Shown: in pieces, positions 1 to 8,996 of the stretch
Position numbering within the stretch: the first letter of the stretch is position 1
Layout of the letters: each line of letters begins with the position of its first letter
NCBI RefSeq assembly: GCF_016097415.1
Contig: NZ_JAEHGE010000001.1
Span: 1,487,015-1,551,014, forward strand
Length of the DNA stretch: 64,000 nucleotides
Reading direction: 5' to 3'
From: a sulfur-oxidizing endosymbiont of Gigantopelta aegis
GTDB taxonomy: Bacteria; Pseudomonadota; Gammaproteobacteria; GRL18
Notes under the pieces: model-generated
Database searches by the model: none
What the model saw: the letters and a program-made list of their open reading frames with translations, nothing else
What the model was told of the DNA's origin: nothing
Program-made: the position numbers and the translations under genes

Positions 1-140
1 TTAAAATTGCCTATTACCACGCCTTCTCTCACCTGTTGTTGTAAATATAACAAATTAAAAAATGCGAATAGGCAAAGCAATACAATAAAAGTAGCCAATA
101 GATAAAAGGCTCTGGATGTTTTGTGGCGTATGCTATTCAT
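1..140 (-). CDS. N-terminal fragment of a membrane-anchored protein
   Basis: The ATG is on the minus strand at 138-140 and the frame stays open for 46 codons to the window edge, so only the N-terminus is present. After a short basic stretch (MNSIRHKTSRAF) comes a strongly hydrophobic segment at about residues 13-35, rich in Leu, Phe and Val, followed by LQQQVREG. This fits one transmembrane anchor leading into an extracytoplasmic domain, as in many sensor kinases, diguanylate cyclases and inner-membrane proteins. The fragment is too short to name a family. Confidence 0.5.
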   Translation of the reverse strand, partial: MNSIRHKTSRAFYLLATFIVLLCLFAFFNLLYLQQQVREGVVIGNF

Positions 141-422
141 TGATTTATTCGAAAAAGGGTTTGGTGGTGTTTGATGCGTATTGTAACATAAATGAAACAT
201 TTGCGATGCAAATTGCAACACTTTGTGAGGCTATGGTATTAGTAGTTTAGAATAAAATTCTATTTATGTGTTGCAATATGTAACGATAGCTATTATTTTG
301 CATTTCTGCTTTCAATAAAATCAATGACTTAGTTGTTATTGTTGTTGGCCTAATTTTTGCTAAAACAAGGGCAATACAATAATTTAGTTATATTCTATAT
401 CGTTACATTAGGGTCATTTTAA

Positions 423-962
423 ATGATAGAAAGCTTAAAAAAAGTAATGGATGGTTTGTCAGCACAATATGTGAATGACAACCTGTCAACTGTCAATAAA
501 ATAGAAGTGTTGAATCATCGCAAGCCCAGAATCATTAAGCGTCCTGCTAAACTATCCGTTGATCTTAATCTTGAAAAGGATTTACAGCAAAGTCAGCCTA
601 CTTTATGCACTAAGAGACATATCGCCTTATTATGTGATGATACGACAAATCATAACGTTTTGAGCTATGTTTTGGGTAATTCAAGTGACTGTAATGTTGA
701 TATCCTATATCATGGTGCTCATAAGAATACACAAGCCGATTCTTTCTATAAGCAGGCACGTTTAAGTTTTCTGGAAAATAATGTGGATATCCGTTTAGTT
801 AAACTCATTAATGACTCCATTGCTGAGGTTAAAGACTATTTGGTTCAGCAACGTTCTCTACAATACTTAGTCAGTGATTCCCATGATGCATTAATTAAAG
901 ATTTTTTAAATAATAAATTATTTAAAAATCAAATTAATGTGCCTATCGTGTTAATTAACTAG
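423..962 (+). CDS. UspA-like hypothetical protein
   Basis: The product has 179 residues. From about residue 66 it alternates predicted strands and helices in the way of a universal stress protein fold (KRHIALLCDD, CNVDILYHGA, VDIRLVKL, LQYLVSDSHDALI) and ends in a beta-like PIVLIN, a typical UspA last strand. I see no ATP-binding G-2x-G-9x-G(S/T) motif, so it is not a classical ATP-binding Usp. The first 60 residues are basic and look flexible. It lies upstream of a truncated SLC13-type transporter in the same direction. Its TAG stop lies in the first bases of a palindromic repeat (960-1094), so the repeat supplies the stop. The fold assignment is inference. Confidence 0.6.
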   Translation: MIESLKKVMDGLSAQYVNDNLSTVNKIEVLNHRKPRIIKRPAKLSVDLNLEKDLQQSQPTLCTKRHIALLCDDTTNHNVLSYVLGNSSDCNVDILYHGAHKNTQADSFYKQARLSFLENNVDIRLVKLINDSIAEVKDYLVQQRSLQYLVSDSHDALIKDFLNNKLFKNQINVPIVLIN

Positions 963-1094
963 TGTTCATTCGTTTATTCTAGAATTACTTGATAGTTGTG
1001 ACTGTAGGGTGGGCATGGCTTTATTTGCCCACGCTGAAAGTGTGCATAATAAACTCCTGAGTCAGCGTAGCAAATAAAGCCATGCTCACCCTAC
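960..1094. repeat. MITE-like palindromic element, copy 1
   Basis: The core at 1004-1094 opens with GTAGGGTGGGCATGGCTTTA and closes with the inverted match TAAAGCCATGCTCACCCTAC. The arm at 960-1003 starts TAGTGTTCATTCGTTTATTC and matches the terminal arm of the copy at 25654-25827. The distal arm after 1094 is degenerate. It sits between the UspA-like gene and the transporter gene and could form a strong hairpin in RNA. Confidence 0.75.
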
Positions 1095-1198
1095 TATTTT
1101 ATGCAGATAAAGAACTCTGACTCACGCTGGTAATGCCAAAGAGTTTAAAACAAAAAAATTTAAAATAAAAGTGGATTAAAAATTTAAAAGAGAGCTCT

Positions 1199-2602
1199 AT
1201 GAAAGATAAATTAAAACTACAAAAAAAGAAAATTATTGCCGGGATCATCTTCCTGATTGCGGCATTCTTTATGGCGACTATTGTACCGACGGTGCAAATG
1301 TCATGGGTTATGGGCTTGTTGTTACTGACCATATACTTGTTTGCTTTTGAGGTGTTAGAAGTCGATGTAACGGCGATTTCAATTATGGTACTGCTGGGCT
1401 TATCGACTTTATTTGCTCCCCTTATGGGTCTGGAAGCGGGGCTGGTTTCAACCGACAGACTCTTTGATGGTTTCTCCAGTAATGCGGTGATGTCAATTAT
1501 CGCTGTCATGATTATTGGTGCAGGTCTGGATAAAACCGGCATTATGTCAAAAGTAGCTTCTTTTATTCTGGATGTGGGTGGTACATCAGAAAAACGCATT
1601 ATTCCTATCGTTTCCAGTACTGTCGGCTTTATCTCTTCTTTTATGCAAAACGTTGGTGCAGCAGCCTTGTTTATTCCTGTCGTGAGTCGGATTTCTGCTC
1701 GTTCAGGTTTGCCGATGTCGCGCTTATTAATGCCTATGGGCTTTTGTGCGATTTTAGGTGGTACAGTCACCATGGTGGGTTCATCACCTTTGATTCTGTT
1801 AAATGACTTGATTCTGACTACCAACCATTCGTTGCCAGAAGCGCAACAGATGGAAACATGGGGCTTGTTCTCAGTGACGCCAGTGGGTATCGCATTAGTC
1901 TTAACGGGTATTCTTTACTTTGTAATAGCAGGGCGCTTTGTTTTGCCAAAAGGTACCGGCAAGATTGATGCAAATACTGCAACCAATACCATGGACTATT
2001 TCCAAAATATTTATGGCATTGACTATGCAATGTTCGAAGTAGTCGTACCCGCAGACAGTCCTTTGGTGGGTCATGTTCTGAATGATATTGAGCATGAGGG
2101 GCATATACGAATCATTGCCGCTATTAAAGGTAATACCAAAGATGTGACCATTGGTGCCAATGGCGTGGCTCGTGACTATACCATTGATGCCAACACTGTA
2201 TTGGGTATTTTAGGTTCAGAAAAACACATTACGCACTTTGCCGATGATTATAAATTAGACGTTAAAGATGATTTAGAATTTTTTCAGGACACCTTATCTT
2301 CAGCCCGTTCAGGTGTTGCAGAAGTGGTTATTCCACCCGGCTCACAATTAATTGATAAGTCAGCCCGTGATGTTTGGCTGAGAAAAACCTATGGTTTGGC
2401 CATGGTTGCCTTGCATCGTGATGGTGATACTTTAGGCGCTGGTGAAGGTATTCGTGATTTACCTTTTCAGGCGGGTGATACATTAGTCGTACATACCTTA
2501 TGGACTAATTTGGATCGCATTACTAAAGACAAAAACTTTGTTGTAGTAACAACAGAATATCCACATGAAGAAACCCGTCCCCATAAACAAGCCGATAAAT
2601 AA
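1199..2602 (+). CDS. SLC13-type permease with RCK_C domains, C-terminally truncated
   Basis: The 467-residue product begins with about six membrane segments (from about residue 13 to 245), including the SSFMQNVGAAALFIPV and GGTVTMVGSSPLILLND stretches typical of the divalent anion:sodium symporter superfamily. Two TrkA-C (RCK_C) domains follow, at about residues 275-345 and 365-450. Known full-length relatives run to about 600 residues, with a second block of membrane helices after the RCK_C pair. Here the frame stops at HKQADK, exactly where the inverted repeat at 2588-2613 begins, so the second permease half is missing. The protein is probably not a working transporter. Substrate unknown; sulfate or other anions are usual in the family. 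The start has an upstream GAGAG. Confidence 0.8.
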   Translation: MKDKLKLQKKKIIAGIIFLIAAFFMATIVPTVQMSWVMGLLLLTIYLFAFEVLEVDVTAISIMVLLGLSTLFAPLMGLEAGLVSTDRLFDGFSSNAVMSIIAVMIIGAGLDKTGIMSKVASFILDVGGTSEKRIIPIVSSTVGFISSFMQNVGAAALFIPVVSRISARSGLPMSRLLMPMGFCAILGGTVTMVGSSPLILLNDLILTTNHSLPEAQQMETWGLFSVTPVGIALVLTGILYFVIAGRFVLPKGTGKIDANTATNTMDYFQNIYGIDYAMFEVVVPADSPLVGHVLNDIEHEGHIRIIAAIKGNTKDVTIGANGVARDYTIDANTVLGILGSEKHITHFADDYKLDVKDDLEFFQDTLSSARSGVAEVVIPPGSQLIDKSARDVWLRKTYGLAMVALHRDGDTLGAGEGIRDLPFQAGDTLVVHTLWTNLDRITKDKNFVVVTTEYPHEETRPHKQADK

Positions 2603-2613
2603 AGGTGTTGATA
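2588..2613 (+). repeat. Left terminal inverted repeat of the 9.5-kb element
   Basis: This 26-bp sequence recurs inverted at 12107-12132 with one T/C difference. It overlaps the last codons and stop of the truncated permease, and the zinc-ribbon gene begins 56 bp further in. Similarity between the two ends stops after these 26 bases. Confidence 0.7.
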
Positions 2614-2669
2614 AATGCGATAAATTAAGCTATTATTCTTGTAAAATCAACATTTAAGGGGATATCTAA

Positions 2670-2984
2670 ATGGATAAAATATCTTCTGATATAAAACAAC
2701 CAAGAATTCCAGTTGAAATTAACGATATTCAGGTTAATTTTTGCAAAAATCCATTGTGCCAAAATTATGGTGTTCCTGCCAGCACAGAAAGCCAAGTTAA
2801 ACTCCATAAATCACAAAAAGACTGCTACAAATTATCAAGTGGTAGTCGAAAGCCAGTTACTAAACTGATTTGCAAGTCTTGTAATGAGTTATTCCCAGTT
2901 AAGAGCAATCAAGGAATTTGGGATGAATTACAGCGAATTGAAGAATATTTAAAAGAAACTCCAGAGGTGTCATGCCCTGATAAT
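2670..2984 (+). pseudogene. Zinc-ribbon DDE-transposase-like gene, 5' fragment
   Basis: This fragment encodes the first 105 residues. It shows Cys pairs typical of zinc ribbons (CKNPLCQNYG at about residue 30, KLICKSCNELF at about 69, then CPDN). The frame is cut by an IS3-family element after the ATAA target duplication at 2981-2984. Joining 2984 to 4500 restores the reading CPDNSCKNN without a shift. As I remember it, the family is one of large zinc-ribbon proteins annotated loosely as insertion element proteins. An upstream AAGGGGAT serves as ribosome binding site. Confidence 0.65.
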
Positions 2985-3274
2985 GATGTGTCAACACTTT
3001 TCCGGACAGTTTTCTAAATATTTTTTTGGCTGTTTCAAGTGATTTTTGTCATTTTGTATTTCCTATCATTTTAGTTTCTCATGTTAACTTTAAACAGATG
3101 AAGAGAAAGGGCTTTGCCCTCTGGAACGATAGAGCCGTTCCATTCACCCAAGGTATTTTCACAACGGTAATGATCCTGTTACAATATCTTCACGGCACAG
3201 GCTGAGGAGCCGATGGCCGTCAACGGTAATGGGCGGCATTTATGTCGCCTTTTACCCCTCTTCAATCAATCGAT

Positions 3275-4116
<842 letters not shown>

Positions 4117-4139
<23 letters not shown>

Positions 4140-4437
4140 AAAGTTTCCCTTGCAAAGTACGCTGTGGCCTTTTTAATAAATCACGCTCCTGAATCACTTT
4201 TGCCAATTCTTTTTTCAGACGTTTTACTTCATCATAAATGTGTTCATCACTTCTATTGGCTACCGTCTTCACCGGTTTGGAATATTTACTGATCCAGGTA
4301 TGTAGAGTATTTACATTAACACCTAGCTCCCTGGCAGTCTGAGAAACGGGTTGATCCGTCTCATTAGCTAATTTGACAGCTGATTCTTTAAATTCTGATG
4401 TATAGCTTTTATTCGGTTTTTTTGTTTGATCATTCAT
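4117..4437 (-). CDS. IS3-family transposase OrfA (copy 1)
   Basis: The 106-residue product is identical to the one from 5709-6029. It has the N-terminal helix-turn-helix of IS3 OrfA proteins ([35 protein letters not shown]) and a leucine-zipper-like stretch ([18 protein letters not shown]). The last 17 residues ([17 protein letters not shown]) do not look like OrfA. Shifted by one base at the AAAAAGG run, the DNA reads [12 protein letters not shown] then stop, the usual OrfA ending. Confidence 0.8.
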
Positions 4438-4499
4438 TTTAGGTCACATTTTTTAGTTATTTTAAGTTGTGTGTCCGGTTAAGTATAGCCACATTATAA

Positions 4500-5645
4500 T
4501 TCATGTAAAAATAATCTCATTAGTATTAAGTTAGGAAAAGAATTTTACCAGTCTTTTGGGAAAACAAAATCAGGTTCTAGTCGTTATCGATGCAAGTCTT
4601 GTAAGAAAACATTTTCAGTTAAACAATCTACAACTGGTCAAAAACAGCCTCATAAAAACAATCTTATTTTCAAACTTCTAATGAATAAATCCCCTTTAAG
4701 GCGAATCTGTGAAGTTGCTGATGTTGGTATGGCGACTGTTTATGCAAAAATTGATTTTCTGCATAAACAGTGCATGACCTTTGTATCAGAAAGAGAACAG
4801 AGGTTAATTAAAAGCAATATAAAGCGACTTTATGTTAGCGTGGATAGACAGGAATATATTGTTAATTGGACAAGACGAGAAGATAAACGAAATATTAAAC
4901 TTTCAGCAATCGGTAGTGCTGACAATGAAACGGGCTACGTATTTCAAAATGAATTTAAACTATGATCCTTGTATTAGCCCTATTGAAATAGAAGAAAATG
5001 CTTTATCTGTTAATGATTATAATGCCCAATACGCCTATCGAAAACATGCAAGATTCTGGTTGAATGGTGATTATAAAGAGAGTGTGAAAAATTCAAGATC
5101 CAAAAAGACAAATGGATCATCTTTAAGTGCCGATATATCAGCAACATACAAGGATGCAATTTCTCGTGATGATATAGAAGAATCAGAAGCTCTCTATCAA
5201 GTACAAAAATTGCCTCAAAATGGAATGCAGATCCATTCTGAATATACGATGTATGGACATTTCTTTTTTATACATAAATTGTTCAGTGGTGTTGAAAAAA
5301 TCAGATTCTTTTAGATCAAGATTCTGGAATGAGAGCAACCTGCTTAACAGCTTTCCATAACGAAATAAAAAATAGAAGCTGTGATGCTTTTTATGTTCGA
5401 ATAACAAAGGATTTAACTGTTGATGAAAAGCGGAGAACTTAATGATTCCAGGAACTATTTTTCAGATCAGCAAAAAAGAACACCCTGATTTATCAAAAAA
5501 TAAAATAAAATTAAAAATAATAAAAGATCGATTAGAAAACATGCAGGAAATTGGAAACTGGAAAGATAAATGGCTTTTACACCCTTTTCCTAATATGTCT
5601 GAACCAGAAAAAGCGATTTGTTATCTTACTGATTATGGTGACTAT
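4500..5645 (+). pseudogene. Zinc-ribbon DDE-transposase-like gene, middle fragment
   Basis: The fragment continues the gene broken at 2984: a zinc ribbon (YRCKSCKKTFSV, about 4587-4620), a helix-turn-helix-like stretch (SPLRRICEVADVGMATVYAKI), then an RNase-H-like core with a first Asp in LYVSVDRQEYIVNW and a second in FFLDQDSGMRATCL. Frameshifts relative to the expected protein lie at about 4943 (extra A), 5310 (missing T) and 5423 (missing A), all in homopolymer runs. The second IS copy then cuts it at CTAT 5642-5645. A DDE-type recombinase is the likeliest ancestry; a DNA-binding protein with a dead core cannot be excluded. Confidence 0.6.
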
Positions 5646-5708
5646 AATGTATATACTTAACCGGACACACAACTTAAAATAACTAAAAGATAAAAAGTGT
5701 GACCTAAA

Positions 5709-6029
5709 ATGAATGATCAAACAAAAAAACCGAATAAAAGCTATACATCAGAATTTAAAGAATCAGCTGTCAAATTAGCTAATGAGACGGATCAACCCGT
5801 TTCTCAGACTGCCAGGGAGCTAGGTGTTAATGTAAATACTCTACATACCTGGATCAGTAAATATTCCAAACCGGTGAAGACGGTAGCCAATAGAAGTGAT
5901 GAACACATTTATGATGAAGTAAAACGTCTGAAAAAAGAATTGGCAAAAGTGATTCAGGAGCGTGATTTATTAAAAAGGCCACAGCGTACTTTGCAAGGGA
6001 AACTTTGTGAAGTACGCATGGATAACTGA
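5709..6029 (+). CDS. IS3-family transposase OrfA (copy 2)
   Basis: The 106-residue protein has the same sequence as the copy 1 OrfA. Residues 10-55 form the IS3-type helix-turn-helix that binds the element ends, and residues 70-90 form a coiled-coil-like stretch. It overlaps orfB by 23 bp. The C-terminal 17 residues appear to be read out of the ancestral frame after the A5 run near 5970. In IS3 elements an A-rich slippery site here makes the OrfAB fusion transposase, so the run may be functional rather than damaged. Confidence 0.85.
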   Translation: MNDQTKKPNKSYTSEFKESAVKLANETDQPVSQTARELGVNVNTLHTWISKYSKPVKTVANRSDEHIYDEVKRLKKELAKVIQERDLLKRPQRTLQGKLCEVRMDN

Positions 6030-6870
6030 TCAGGCTAAAGATTACCCGGTAACGATTCTGTGCCGTTTTATGGATGTTTCCCGTAGTTGCTATTATGATT
6101 GGGTTAGCTCTCCTAAAACGGATAGAGAGAAAGAAAATGAAGCGCTTACTGAGCAGCTAAAAAACTGTTTGAAGACAGTCGCAAGACTTATGGAACCCGT
6201 CGTCTTAAAAAAAAAACTGGCTGAAAAAGGCGTTCATATAAGCCGCCGGAGAATTGGTCGATTAATGAAAAAAGCCGGTTTGTTTTGTAAAACGAAGAGA
6301 CGCTTTAAAGCGACGACTAATTCCAAGCATAATAAGCGTATATCTCCAAATTTACTGGAAAGAGAGTTTACTGTCTCTCAACCTGATCGCTACTATGTGG
6401 GTGATATTACCTATATTGCCACCAAGGAAGGCTGGTTATATTTAGCGGTTGTCATTGACTTATTCTCTAGGCAAATTGTTGGCTGGTCGATGGATGAGCG
6501 AATGAAAGCCAAGCTAGTCAATGATGCTTTACTGATGGCCATATGGAAGCGTAAACCAATGGATGGATTGCTTTGGCATACTGACCGAGGTAGCCAATAT
6601 GCCTCTGATAGTCATAGAAAAATATTGTCGGATCATAACATAATTCAGTCTATGAGCCGCAAAGGAAATTGCTGGGACAATGCTGTATCAGAGAGCTTCT
6701 TTCATAGTTTGAAAACTGAATTGACGCACCATTGTCGATTCAAAACCAGAGTAGAAGCAAAGCAGGCAACATTTGAATATATTGAGGTATTTTATAATCG
6801 GGAGCGACTTCATTCGGCTAATGATTATTTGTCACCAGTCGATTATGAAATACAGCAGGAAATAGCTTAA
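6007..6870 (+). CDS. IS3-family transposase OrfB (copy 2)
   Basis: The 287-residue integrase-type transposase has an N-terminal HTH_21 region and an rve core with the first Asp in [19 protein letters not shown], the second in [13 protein letters not shown] and the Glu in [12 protein letters not shown]. An odd stretch at about residues 53-69 ([15 protein letters not shown]) replaces the usual motif. In another frame the same DNA reads [14 protein letters not shown], the expected IS3 sequence, so two compensating one-base changes in A runs flank it. Copy 1 shares this. Whether the enzyme is active with this segment replaced is uncertain. Confidence 0.85.
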   Translation: MKYAWITDQAKDYPVTILCRFMDVSRSCYYDWVSSPKTDREKENEALTEQLKNCLKTVARLMEPVVLKKKLAEKGVHISRRRIGRLMKKAGLFCKTKRRFKATTNSKHNKRISPNLLEREFTVSQPDRYYVGDITYIATKEGWLYLAVVIDLFSRQIVGWSMDERMKAKLVNDALLMAIWKRKPMDGLLWHTDRGSQYASDSHRKILSDHNIIQSMSRKGNCWDNAVSESFFHSLKTELTHHCRFKTRVEAKQATFEYIEVFYNRERLHSANDYLSPVDYEIQQEIA

Positions 6871-7160
6871 ATCGATTGATTGAAGAGGGGTAAAAGGCGA
6901 CATAAATGCCGCCCATTACCGTTGACGGCCATCGGCTCCTCAGCCTGTGCCGTGAAGATATTGTAACAGGATCATTACCGTTGTGAAAATACCTTGGGTG
7001 AATGGAACGGCTCTATCGTTCCAGAGGGCAAAGCCCTTTCTCTTCATCTGTTTAAAGTTAACATGAGAAACTAAAATGATAGGAAATACAAAATGACAAA
7101 AATCACTTGAAACAGCCAAAAAATATTTAGAAAACTGTCCGGAAAAGTGTTGACACATCA
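6871..7160 (+). other. Non-coding 3' tail of the IS3-family element with hairpins
   Basis: About 290 bp separate the orfB stop from the IS end, longer than usual in IS3-family elements. It holds a perfect hairpin at 7004-7022 (GGAACG stem), another at 7025-7037 (AGGGC stem) and the direct repeat CATTACCGTTG. The same tail is present in copy 1 (2985-3274 reversed). No frame in it resembles a protein. Its role is unknown. Confidence 0.6.
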
Positions 7161-7164
7161 CTAT

Positions 7165-7471
7165 GATGAAGACCATCAGGCATGGTTATATAACAAAGCC
7201 TCCATGCATGGGATTGATAATTTTTTTTATGCAGGTTAGACGTAGATTATCATTATTAGAGCGAGTTATTTCATCTGCCAGCAGTTCTGGCAGAAGGTGG
7301 TATGGGTATTCTGCTTACAACCCAAAGAACATTGTTAAGTTACTCGATATATTCCGAGTTTATTATAATTATTGTATTGCAGGAAAAGACAAAAAAACAC
7401 CCGCTATGCGTTTAGGTCTGGCAAAAGGCATTGTTAGTCCAGAAGACATCATTTATTTTTCACCTAATTAA
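7165..7471 (+). pseudogene. Zinc-ribbon DDE-transposase-like gene, 3' fragment
   Basis: The fragment continues DEDHQAWLYNKASMHGIDNFF, then after one extra T in a run of eight at about 7221-7228 reads MQVRRRLSLLERVISSASSSGRRWYGYSAYNP and ends at 7471. The intact gene would span about 590 codons without the two IS copies. The arginine-rich MQVRRRLSLLER segment and the tryptophan-tyrosine SGRRWYGYSAYNP segment are recognisable family features from memory. The following restriction-methylase gene starts 12 bp later, so the two were probably co-transcribed. Confidence 0.6.
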
Positions 7472-7483
7472 CTATGAGCCATT

Positions 7484-7580
7484 ATGAATAAAACAATTTT
7501 CAAACAACTTAAGAAAGACAAAGGTAACTGGCTCAATGAAACAGAAGTACGCCAGGGATGGATAAAGATTATTGGTGATG
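7484..7580 (+). pseudogene. Fused Eco57I-type restriction-methyltransferase, 5' fragment
   Basis: The first 32 codons (MNKTIFKQLKKDKGNWLNET onward, to IKIIGD) are cut by an IS after ATG at 7578-7580. Joining to the ATG duplicate at 8997-8999 gives IIGDALNIPFQMERQRVDAS without a shift. The ATG at 7484 follows the zinc-ribbon stop closely; no strong ribosome binding site is visible, consistent with translational coupling. Confidence 0.6.
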
Positions 7581-7645
7581 TATAGTGGACCCGAAAACTG
7601 GACAATAGGTTAAGATATAAGAGCTAACCTAACGGGGAACAAAAA

Positions 7646-7935
7646 ATGAGCACAAAAAGAAAAACATTCAACAACAAATTTAAAGCAAAAGTAGCCATTG
7701 AGGCTTTGAAAGGTCAAAAACAGTCGCAGAAATTGCGTCAGAATTTGAAGTGCACACCACCCAGGTCAATAGCTGGAAAAAGCAGATGCTTGATGGTGCA
7801 GCCGATACTTTTTCAAAAAAATTAGAGAATAAAGATGCTGAACATGAAAAGGAAAAAGAACACCTGTACAGCCAAATAGGTCAACTAAAAGTAGAGGCTG
7901 ACTGGCTGTCAAAAAAGTTGAAGATGTTCAACTGA
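7646..7935 (+). pseudogene. IS3-family OrfA, frameshifted
   Basis: It reads MSTKRKTFNNKFKAKVAIEALKGQK, then one missing A near 7715 shifts the frame. The continuation in the next frame is TVAEIASEFEVHTTQVNSWK followed by a leucine-zipper-like stretch to LKMFN. It is recognisable as an IS3 OrfA with an N-terminal helix-turn-helix. It cannot be made as one protein from this sequence. Confidence 0.75.
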
Positions 7936-8798
7936 GTAGAGCAGAAAAGCGGTGTTGCATAGAAAAAGAGCACCCTCAGTTGAGCATCAAAAAACAATGT
8001 GAGCTTATCGGCCTGAACCGTTCAAGCTATTACTATCAACCTAAAAAGCCTCTGCAAAATAAAGATTTAACATTAATGAATTTGATGATGAGTTGTACAT
8101 AAAACATCCATTCTATGGCAGTCGTCAAATTCGTAATGCATTAAGATTGAAATGTTATAAAATTAATCGTAAAAAGTTCAACGGCTTATGCGGATCATGG
8201 GATTGGTTTCAGTGGCACCAAAACCCAATACCAGCAAGCCTTGCAAAGTAAATAACCTCTATCCATATTTGCTCAAAGGAATTGATATTAATAGGAATAA
8301 CCAGGTTTGGTGCACAGATATCACGTATTTACGGATGCCACATGGATTTGTCTACCTAAGTGCTGTTATGGACTGGAGTAGCCGTTTTGTGCTGTCCTGG
8401 GAAGTGTCAACCAGCATGGAAGAAAGCTTTTGTATCAGTAGTCTGGAAACAGCACTGCGACGATATGGAAAGCCAGAAATCTTCAATACGGATCAAGGTG
8501 CTCAATATACTAGCAGAGCATTTACAGGTGTTCTAAAGGCCAATGATATAAAAATCAGCATGGACGGCAAAGGCAGAGCAATGGAAACATTATGATTGAA
8601 CGACTCTGGCGAAGTGTAAAATATGAGGAAATTTACCTCAAGGATTACCAAAGTATTGATGAGCTAAAGAGCTCATTAAAGGAATATTTTGAGTTTTACA
8701 ACCATGAACGACCACACAGTACACACGGTGGAAAAACGCCTGCAGAGATCTATGGCGTGATGAAAGAAGTTGTTCCAGACTTAAAACGGGCAGCATGA
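7936..8798 (+). pseudogene. IS3-family OrfB, multiply frameshifted
   Basis: Remnants in three frames follow the order of an IS3 OrfB: SRAEKRCCIEKEHPQLSIKK, then ELYIKHPFYGSRQIRNALRL, then the rve core (CTDITYLRMPHGFVYLSAVM at about 8310-8370, IFNTDQGAQYTS at about 8480) and MIERLWRSVKYEE with the last catalytic Glu region. Frameshifts fall near 8080, 8178 and 8585. It ends in an ERPHSTHGGKTPAEIYG-type tail. Inactive. Confidence 0.75.
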
Positions 8799-8822
8799 TG
8801 AGAGGATAATCAACTTTACTGG

Positions 8823-8925
8823 CAACCGCCTTGTCCACATATCCACAGGCCAAGCCAGTAGCCCTGAGATATATCGCAAGCGTCTCTGGACTACTGGCAG
8901 ACCTGTGGATATGTGGATAAGACTA
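8823..8925. repeat. Inverted repeat with four DnaA-box-like sites inside the IS
   Basis: Arms at about 8830-8862 and 8890-8921 are inverted copies with few mismatches and a loop of about 28 bases. The DnaA-box-like 9-mers are TTGTCCACA (8831-8839), ATATCCACA (8839-8847), TGTGGATAT (8904-8912) and TGTGGATAA (8912-8920). The last is the exact consensus read on the other strand. It lies between orfB and the right end of the IS. Confidence 0.6.
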
Positions 8926-8996
8926 ATACTATAAATAACCAACAGAATTATATCTTAATATTTGAGAAAGCTGTCTTGACAATGGGGTCCACTGTA

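Larger units (their letters stand above)
5646..7160 (+). mobile_element. IS3-family insertion sequence, copy 2 (1515 bp)
   Basis: The target duplication is CTAT (5642-5645 and 7161-7164). Ends match those of copy 1 at 2985-4495, with two bases missing near the left tip. Both open frames (5709-6029 and 6007-6870) are uninterrupted here. About 290 bp of non-coding sequence with hairpins follows orfB. Deleting the IS and one CTAT restores the host reading GDYDEDHQAW. Confidence 0.9.
7581..8996 (+). mobile_element. Second type of IS3-family element, decayed (1416 bp)
   Basis: The ends are TATAGTGGACCC and GGGTCCACTGTA, flanked by a 3-bp ATG target duplication (7578-7580 and 8997-8999). It encodes IS3-type OrfA and OrfB, both broken by single-base frameshifts. 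Downstream of orfB lies a 31-bp imperfect inverted repeat (about 8830-8921) carrying four DnaA-box-like 9-mers. It is unrelated in sequence to the other two IS copies. Confidence 0.85.

Noticed and set aside
1099-1824. Open frame of 241 codons on the minus strand
   Set aside because: It is the antisense of the permease gene, has low-complexity composition and no recognisable motif.
7646-8798. Possible intact IS3 transposase
   Set aside because: Several one-base breaks in both frames; kept only as pseudogenes.
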